The position numbers and the translations under genes were made by a program. Below, in pieces: positions 59,483 to 64,000 of a stretch of DNA of 64,000 nucleotides. The notes under the pieces are model-generated. The model worked only from the letters and a program-made list of their open reading frames with translations, had not been told where the DNA came from and did no database searches. The stretch is from assembly GCF_039523415.1 (NCBI RefSeq), contig NZ_BAAAFG010000002.1, forward strand, positions 62,001 to 126,000, in the 5' to 3' direction. Source of the DNA: Gangjinia marincola. Its GTDB lineage: Bacteria; Bacteroidota; Bacteroidia; Flavobacteriales; Flavobacteriaceae. Within the stretch, counting starts at the first letter, position 1, and the number at the start of each line of letters is the position of its first letter.

Positions 59483-61948
59483 TCAATTAGATCTTTTTTG
59501 CCATGACTTTTTCAAACGTTGAAAAAAAGTTTTCTTTTTGTCAATTTCATGGTATCCATTAGCATATTGACCATACCCATATCCGTAACCATAGCCGTAG
59601 CCGTAACCATAGCCATATTTTGCCTTTTGTTGGAAGTAGTTCAAGACAAAACTTATATTTTCAATCTGACCTGATTTATACTTTTCATTGATTACACCTA
59701 ACATCCCCTTTTTAGTATAATTTTGTCTAACCACATAAATCGAAGCGTCTGCGAATTTAGCTAAGGTAAGAGCGTCTGCTACTAATCCTATAGGAGGAGT
59801 ATCCAAAATAATATAATCATATTCTTGCTTAAGCTCTTCAATAAGTTGAGCCATTCTCTCATTCATGAGCAACTCTGATGGATTTGGGGGGATGGGACCA
59901 GAAAGTATCACATCCAAATAAGGTATTCTCGTATGTTGAATCACCTCATCCATCTTACTTTGACCTATTAAATAATTGACTATTCCTCTATCATTCGTTA
60001 ATTCAAAATCGTCAAAAATCTTGGGTTTACGAAGGTCCATTCCAAGTAAGACAGTCTTTTTTTCGCTTAGCGCAAAAACAGTTGCCAGATTAATGGAACA
60101 AAATGTTTTTCCTTCTCCGCTTACTGAAGAAGTAATCATAACAGTTTTAGTTCCCGAAATACCTTGCTGACGATACAAAAACTGAAGGCTAGTTCTAAGC
60201 GATCTAAAAGATTCTGCAATAGGAGACTTTGATTTATCAAAAACAACCAGATTAGAGGAAGATTTGCTCTTACCAATAACACCCAATACAGGAACAGGGC
60301 TTAATCGCGTTACTTCCTGAACATTATTGATCTTGTTACTTGCTAAAATCTTAATAAAGACGAGGAGAATCGGGATGAAGCCGCCAAATAATAGTGCCAT
60401 CACATAATTAAGCTGAGTATTGGGCCCTATTTGTCCACCGCCGGTATCCTTGGCTACATCAATTACCTGTACGTCGCTTACATTAGCTGCTTTTATCAAC
60501 TTCGCCTCATTTCTTTTAGATAGAAAAATACTATAATTGGATTCATTGATGGACAATTCCCGTTGGATCTTAAGAAGATCTTGTTGATCTTTTGGCAATT
60601 GCTTTATTTCCCTCTCTAATTGGCTTATCTGATTTTGTGTCGTTCTTATTTCTTGATTTAGTCGTCGTTGACTAGAAGAGATATTTTCTAGAAGTACGTC
60701 TTTCGCTGCATCTATTCTTCGATCAATATCAGTCAATAAATCTGTTCCCTCTCTTAATGTAAATTCGTACGCACTTCGTTCTGCAGCCAATTCTAAAATA
60801 TTTGCTACGCCAGTGGCAATACTGACCTCTGTAATACCAGCAACAGTAGGAGCGGGTATATTTTCATAATTATTATGTGTAAGCAAATAATTTTCTAGAT
60901 TTTCATAATTTTGTAATTGTTGTTGTGCTTCCTCTACAATGATATCCAACTCACTGATGCGTTGGAATAAATAGGCCCCTTCCTCATCCAGATTATATAT
61001 CTTATTCTTAGCGAGAAAAGAATTTAGTTTCTGCTCCGTATCTTTAAGTTCGCCAGACTGTATTTGCAGCGTACTATCAATAAACTCAATGGTTTTAGTA
61101 GCAAAAAGATTTTTTCTTTTTAGTACATCGTCACTTAAGACTTGCACTGTTGTATTGAGGTAGTCTACAATTTTCTTCTTGTTATTACCCGTCATAGACA
61201 AAGCTAGTATAGAAGACCCATCGCTTTCAGGCTTTATCCTGATATCGCTCTCACTCTTTACAGCATCATAGAAGTTGGTGAACGAAAAGTAGTAAGGATA
61301 ATCATTTTTGAAATTCTTCTTTACCTTCTCCAAAGTCCCAGAAAAATAAGGTGTCTTAATAAATTCACCTATTTTGAATTCCTGCTCAAACTGAACGGGC
61401 TTTAGTTCGATTCGTTGTGAAGATAATTTTGAAAAATTGTACTGTTTATACCTATCGGGCTCAGGAATAGTAATTGACAACACGAACGTATTTTCATCCT
61501 TGAAAATCACCTTAAATTGCTGATCAATAAGTTGATAAGAAGATGTATCAATGTTTACCTCAAATGGAACTTTTCCATAAGCATCTATCTGTTGATACTC
61601 ACCATCTACCGCATAATTTATATAGAGATCAAGTCGATCTACCACTTTTTCATTATGAGATCGGGTTTGTAACGTCGTTATGGCTGTGTTAACCTTTTCA
61701 GAAGTTCCTCCCCAATTGAAGGTTAAACTGGTATTTGTGGTAAAAAATGGATTTTGATCATCTTTGACAATAATCAATGTGTCTAATTTATATACTGGTA
61801 ATTTTCTGACATTAATATAGTAGGCTATACCCAATCCTATCAAAATACAAATAAGAAATAACCACCAATAACTTAAAAGCTTTAGTAAAAAGCCTTTAAA
61901 ATCAAATGTTGTTCCTAACTCAGATACTTCAAACTCCTCTTTCTCCAT
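59483..61948 (-). CDS. wzc: Polysaccharide co-polymerase / tyrosine autokinase (Wzc)
   Basis: An 821-residue bacterial tyrosine kinase fused to a Wzz chain-length regulator. A first helix (about 28-47) and a second (about 510-530) bracket a large periplasmic coiled-coil domain. The cytoplasmic kinase has Walker A SVSGEGKTF (about 608-616), Walker A' LLGMDLRKPKI and Walker B YIILDTPPIGLVADAL. Tyrosine phosphorylation sites normally lie near the C-terminus; here there are eight perfect Tyr-Gly repeats at residues 778-793 followed by QYANGY. Acts in chain-length control and export with Wza. TAATG overlap with wza. Confidence 0.95.
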   Translation of the reverse strand: MEKEEFEVSELGTTFDFKGFLLKLLSYWWLFLICILIGLGIAYYINVRKLPVYKLDTLIIVKDDQNPFFTTNTSLTFNWGGTSEKVNTAITTLQTRSHNEKVVDRLDLYINYAVDGEYQQIDAYGKVPFEVNIDTSSYQLIDQQFKVIFKDENTFVLSITIPEPDRYKQYNFSKLSSQRIELKPVQFEQEFKIGEFIKTPYFSGTLEKVKKNFKNDYPYYFSFTNFYDAVKSESDIRIKPESDGSSILALSMTGNNKKKIVDYLNTTVQVLSDDVLKRKNLFATKTIEFIDSTLQIQSGELKDTEQKLNSFLAKNKIYNLDEEGAYLFQRISELDIIVEEAQQQLQNYENLENYLLTHNNYENIPAPTVAGITEVSIATGVANILELAAERSAYEFTLREGTDLLTDIDRRIDAAKDVLLENISSSQRRLNQEIRTTQNQISQLEREIKQLPKDQQDLLKIQRELSINESNYSIFLSKRNEAKLIKAANVSDVQVIDVAKDTGGGQIGPNTQLNYVMALLFGGFIPILLVFIKILASNKINNVQEVTRLSPVPVLGVIGKSKSSSNLVVFDKSKSPIAESFRSLRTSLQFLYRQQGISGTKTVMITSSVSGEGKTFCSINLATVFALSEKKTVLLGMDLRKPKIFDDFELTNDRGIVNYLIGQSKMDEVIQHTRIPYLDVILSGPIPPNPSELLMNERMAQLIEELKQEYDYIILDTPPIGLVADALTLAKFADASIYVVRQNYTKKGMLGVINEKYKSGQIENISFVLNYFQQKAKYGYGYGYGYGYGYGYGQYANGYHEIDKKKTFFQRLKKSWQKRSN
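59570..59617 (-). repeat. Eight 6-bp repeats encoding Tyr-Gly in the Wzc tail
   Basis: Read on the minus strand the 48 bases are eight units of TAY-GGN with synonymous changes (TATGGC, TATGGT, TACGGC, TACGGC, TATGGT, TACGGA, TATGGG, TATGGT). The synonymous differences show that the amino-acid pattern, not just slippage of one unit, has been kept. Confidence 0.95.
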
Positions 61949-62739
61949 TAGAGCCGTGTTGATAGTAAAACGATTGACGTAAAAAGAGTAACGATGCTGG
62001 CGATACTTTGAAATGTATTTAAGCCCGTAATCCCAAATCCGGTAGATTTTTGGGGTAAAGGATTGACGAGAATCAAATCATTAGGCTGGATATAGTAAAC
62101 CGGTGAATTAACTGCTTCGATTTGGGTTAGATTGATATGATGAATTTGTTGACCCTCCGGATTTTGACGAACAATTACTACATCGGTCCGATCTCCCAAA
62201 TCGTCAATACCTCCTGCCTGGGCAATCGCTTCCATAATCGTAATCTGTTCTTTATAAATAACTTGGCTGCCAGAGCCTATTTCACCAAGCGTCGTGTAGC
62301 GTATACCTGGTAATTTAACGGTGACAAAAATATTTGCGGTAGGCTTAAAAAAACTCGCCAGTAACTTCTCCTTTAATAGTTCCTGAATTTCTTCAGTAGT
62401 AAGACCTAGAACAAATACATTCCCTAATCTGGGAATCCTAATATTTCCCCTATCGTCCACTGTATATCCATTAAAAAAAAGCGCTTCCTCGGTTGTTGCA
62501 GTGCTTACTGTTTCATCTACAGGATTGAACATGCTCACAACCTCTTGATCTAGCGCTTTAACTCGTACACTGAGTAGATCATTTATTTGTACTCTATATG
62601 GTTTTTGAACACGATTTACAGATATAATACTATCCATTTTTGTGTCATCCTGTTGCAAATAGGTCAACCGTTTTGTTGGTATGCATGATGAAAATAGCCC
62701 TAACAGTAGCCCAATACAAATAATATGAGATAATCGCAT
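61948..62739 (-). CDS. wza: Polysaccharide export outer membrane lipoprotein (Wza family)
   Basis: A 263-residue lipoprotein: the signal ends LLLGLFSSC with lipid-modified Cys19. The Poly_export region has QKPYRVQINDLLSVRVKAL, GNIRIPRLGNVFVLGLTTEEIQELL, and a later SLBB-type part (GGIDDLGDRTDVVIVRQNPEG). A final hydrophobic helix (IASIVTLFTSIVLLS) replaces the amphipathic helix of E. coli Wza, as in other Bacteroidota. It forms the outer membrane exit for the polysaccharide with Wzc. First gene of the cluster, with a clear promoter 23 bases upstream. Confidence 0.92.
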   Translation of the reverse strand: MRLSHIICIGLLLGLFSSCIPTKRLTYLQQDDTKMDSIISVNRVQKPYRVQINDLLSVRVKALDQEVVSMFNPVDETVSTATTEEALFFNGYTVDDRGNIRIPRLGNVFVLGLTTEEIQELLKEKLLASFFKPTANIFVTVKLPGIRYTTLGEIGSGSQVIYKEQITIMEAIAQAGGIDDLGDRTDVVIVRQNPEGQQIHHINLTQIEAVNSPVYYIQPNDLILVNPLPQKSTGFGITGLNTFQSIASIVTLFTSIVLLSTRL

Positions 62740-62762
62740 GTAGTTTCGTACAAAGTAAGCCG

Positions 62763-62770
62763 CAAATATA
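62763..62770 (-). promoter_or_regulatory. Promoter -7 element at the head of the polysaccharide cluster
   Basis: On the minus strand TATATTTG followed by C is an exact TAnnTTTG box 23 bases before the wza ATG. A TTTCG about 20 bases further upstream is a weak -33 element. It is probably the main promoter of the 46-kb minus-strand cluster. Confidence 0.5.
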
Positions 62771-62803
62771 GCTTTTTAAGTAATGAAAACGAAACTTTAC
62801 CCA

Positions 62804-62836
62804 TTGACAAATCCTAAGGAAAAGCTGTACTTTGCA
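62804..62836 (+). promoter_or_regulatory. Promoter of the ABC-F gene
   Basis: TTGACA (62804-62809) is followed after 19 bases by TACTTTGC (62829-62836), close to the Bacteroidota -33/-7 pattern though the -7 box lacks one spacer base. It lies 15 bases before the TTG start at 62852. Confidence 0.45.
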
Positions 62837-62851
62837 GCAAAAATATATCAT

Positions 62852-64000
62852 TGAATTTTCTATCGGTCGAAAATATTTCTAAATCCTATGGAGAACATAC
62901 CTTGTTCTCCCAAATTTCTTTTGGTATCAATCAAGGTCAAAAAATTGGCTTTATTGCCCCAAACGGATCAGGCAAAACATCCTTACTCAACATTCTTTCC
63001 GGGCAAGAATCTCCTGATACAGGTCAGGTGGTTTATCGTAATGAACTAAAGGTTGAATTTTTATCTCAAAATCCTGTTTTTGAACCAAATATAACGATAG
63101 AAGAGGCTGTTTTTAGGGCAGAAAATGACACACTAAAAGTCATTGCAGCCTATGAAAAAGCACTCCTATATCCTGAAGATGTTGAAGCGTATCAGCAGGC
63201 GTTTGAGCAAATGGAACACACCAATGCCTGGGACTTTGAAACCCAATACAAGCAAATTCTTTCCAAACTCAAACTGGATGATCTGTCTAAAAAAATCAGT
63301 ACACTTTCAGGAGGACAAAAAAAACGTCTTGCATTAGCTATAATTATCCTAAATAATCCAGAGTTTCTCATTTTAGATGAACCTACTAACCATCTTGATC
63401 TTGAGATGATTGAATGGCTTGAAGCTTATTTTGAACGTGAACAAATCACACTCTTCATGGTAACACACGATCGCTATTTTTTAGAACGGGTTTGTAATGA
63501 GATTATTGAATTGGATCAAGGCAACCTTTTCTCGTATAAAGGTAATTACAGCTACTTTTTAGAAAAAAGAGCACATCGTCTCGAAGCAGAATCTACTTCG
63601 CAGGGAAAAGCGAAGCAGCTCTTTAAAAAAGAATTAGAATGGATGCGTCGCCAACCTAAAGCACGCACCACCAAATCAAAATCGCGTATTGATGACTTTA
63701 GCGAAATCAAAGCAAAAGCACATACTAGGAGACAACAACATGAAGTCCAGTTAGAAATCAATATGGAACGACTTGGAAATAAAGTTGTTGAGCTTCATAA
63801 CATCTCTAAATCCTTTGGTGAGTTAGAAGTGTTACAAAAATTCTCCTATAATATTCAACATGGGGACCGCATTGGTATTATTGGAAAAAATGGAACCGGT
63901 AAATCCACCTTTCTCAATATGCTCACTGGTGCTCTCCCTTCAGATACCGGCAAGATCGTTATAGGCGAAACCGTGAAATTTGGATATTACACCCAAGGCG
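62852..64000 (+). CDS. ABC-F family ATPase, 3' end cut by window
   Basis: The frame starts with a TTG at 62852 (NFLSVENISKSYGEH) and runs open to the right edge; 383 residues are visible of a usual 620 or so. The first ATPase domain has Walker A PNGSGKTSLLNI (about 37-47), signature LSGGQKKRLALAIII, Walker B FLILDEPTNHLD and THDRYFLERV, the ABC-F hallmarks. The linker (FKKELEWMRRQPKARTTKSKSRIDDF) is the conserved ABC-F P-site segment. A second domain begins with Walker A GKNGTGKST. No membrane part; such proteins act at the ribosome (Uup-like subgroup by overall pattern). Divergent from wza. Confidence 0.92.

Noticed and set aside
59570..59617. Tyr-Gly repeat region considered as a CRISPR or microsatellite artefact
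   Set aside because: Units are in frame, encode a plausible Wzc tail and differ by synonymous bases, so this is coding sequence. No CRISPR array was seen anywhere in the window.
16955..62739. Whole cluster considered as a genomic island with integrase, tRNA or insertion sequences at its ends
   Set aside because: No integrase, transposase, tRNA gene or direct repeats were seen at 16828-16954 or 62740-62851, so island boundaries cannot be supported from this window.

Overview
The window reads as a chromosomal segment from a marine-type member of the Bacteroidota, most likely Flavobacteriaceae. Supporting signs are the low GC content, the near absence of Shine-Dalgarno sequences, TAnnTTTG-type promoter elements, a PorV/PorQ-type outer membrane protein, a type IX secretion sorting tail on a secreted protein, a DUF3276 (PUR-alpha-like) gene, a cyclophilin-FKBP fusion and frequent TTG start codons. 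The call rests on gene content and motifs read by eye; no database search was run.

Left part (1-16827): housekeeping genes, mostly on the + strand. They are a truncated ABC exporter, DUF3276, a secreted M14 carboxypeptidase, a CsaA-like tRNA-binding protein, a thioredoxin-like protein, a secreted DUF1028 protein, a dual PPIase, RecQ, KdsD, TatC, a CMD-family protein, LptB, PssA, a PorV/PorQ-family protein and Lnt. A 490-bp gap at 7443-7932 has no gene and holds a chain of hairpins resembling degenerate REP elements.

Right part (16955-62739): one continuous minus-strand cluster of about 46 kb for a cell-surface polysaccharide. It starts at a TATATTTG promoter before wza (62739) and runs wza, wzc, a short initiating sugar transferase, a TviB/TviC-type pair (UDP-GalNAcA supply), Wzm, LegB, LegC, a first Wzt-type ATPase, then a long accessory section ending in a second, WbaP/WcaJ-type initiating transferase. 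Between these lie about 15 glycosyltransferases or glycosyltransferase-like genes, an O-antigen polymerase/ligase, an acetyltransferase, a pyruvyltransferase, an FkbM methyltransferase, an asparagine synthase, a second Wzt-type ATPase and a DegT aminotransferase. Many genes overlap by 1-4 bases, as expected for coupled translation.

The most striking content is a sulfation module inside the polysaccharide cluster: CysC, CysD, CysN (making PAPS), CysQ (removing PAP), a tandem DUF2061 membrane protein and four divergent sulfotransferases. No PAPS reductase or sulfite reductase is present in the window, so I infer that the PAPS is used to sulfate the glycan rather than to make cysteine. With the uronic acid genes, the asparagine synthase (possible uronamide), pyruvyl, acetyl and methyl transferases, the locus looks built for a heavily decorated, acidic, sulfated capsule or exopolysaccharide. 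The window ends in a divergent ABC-F ATPase gene cut by the right edge.
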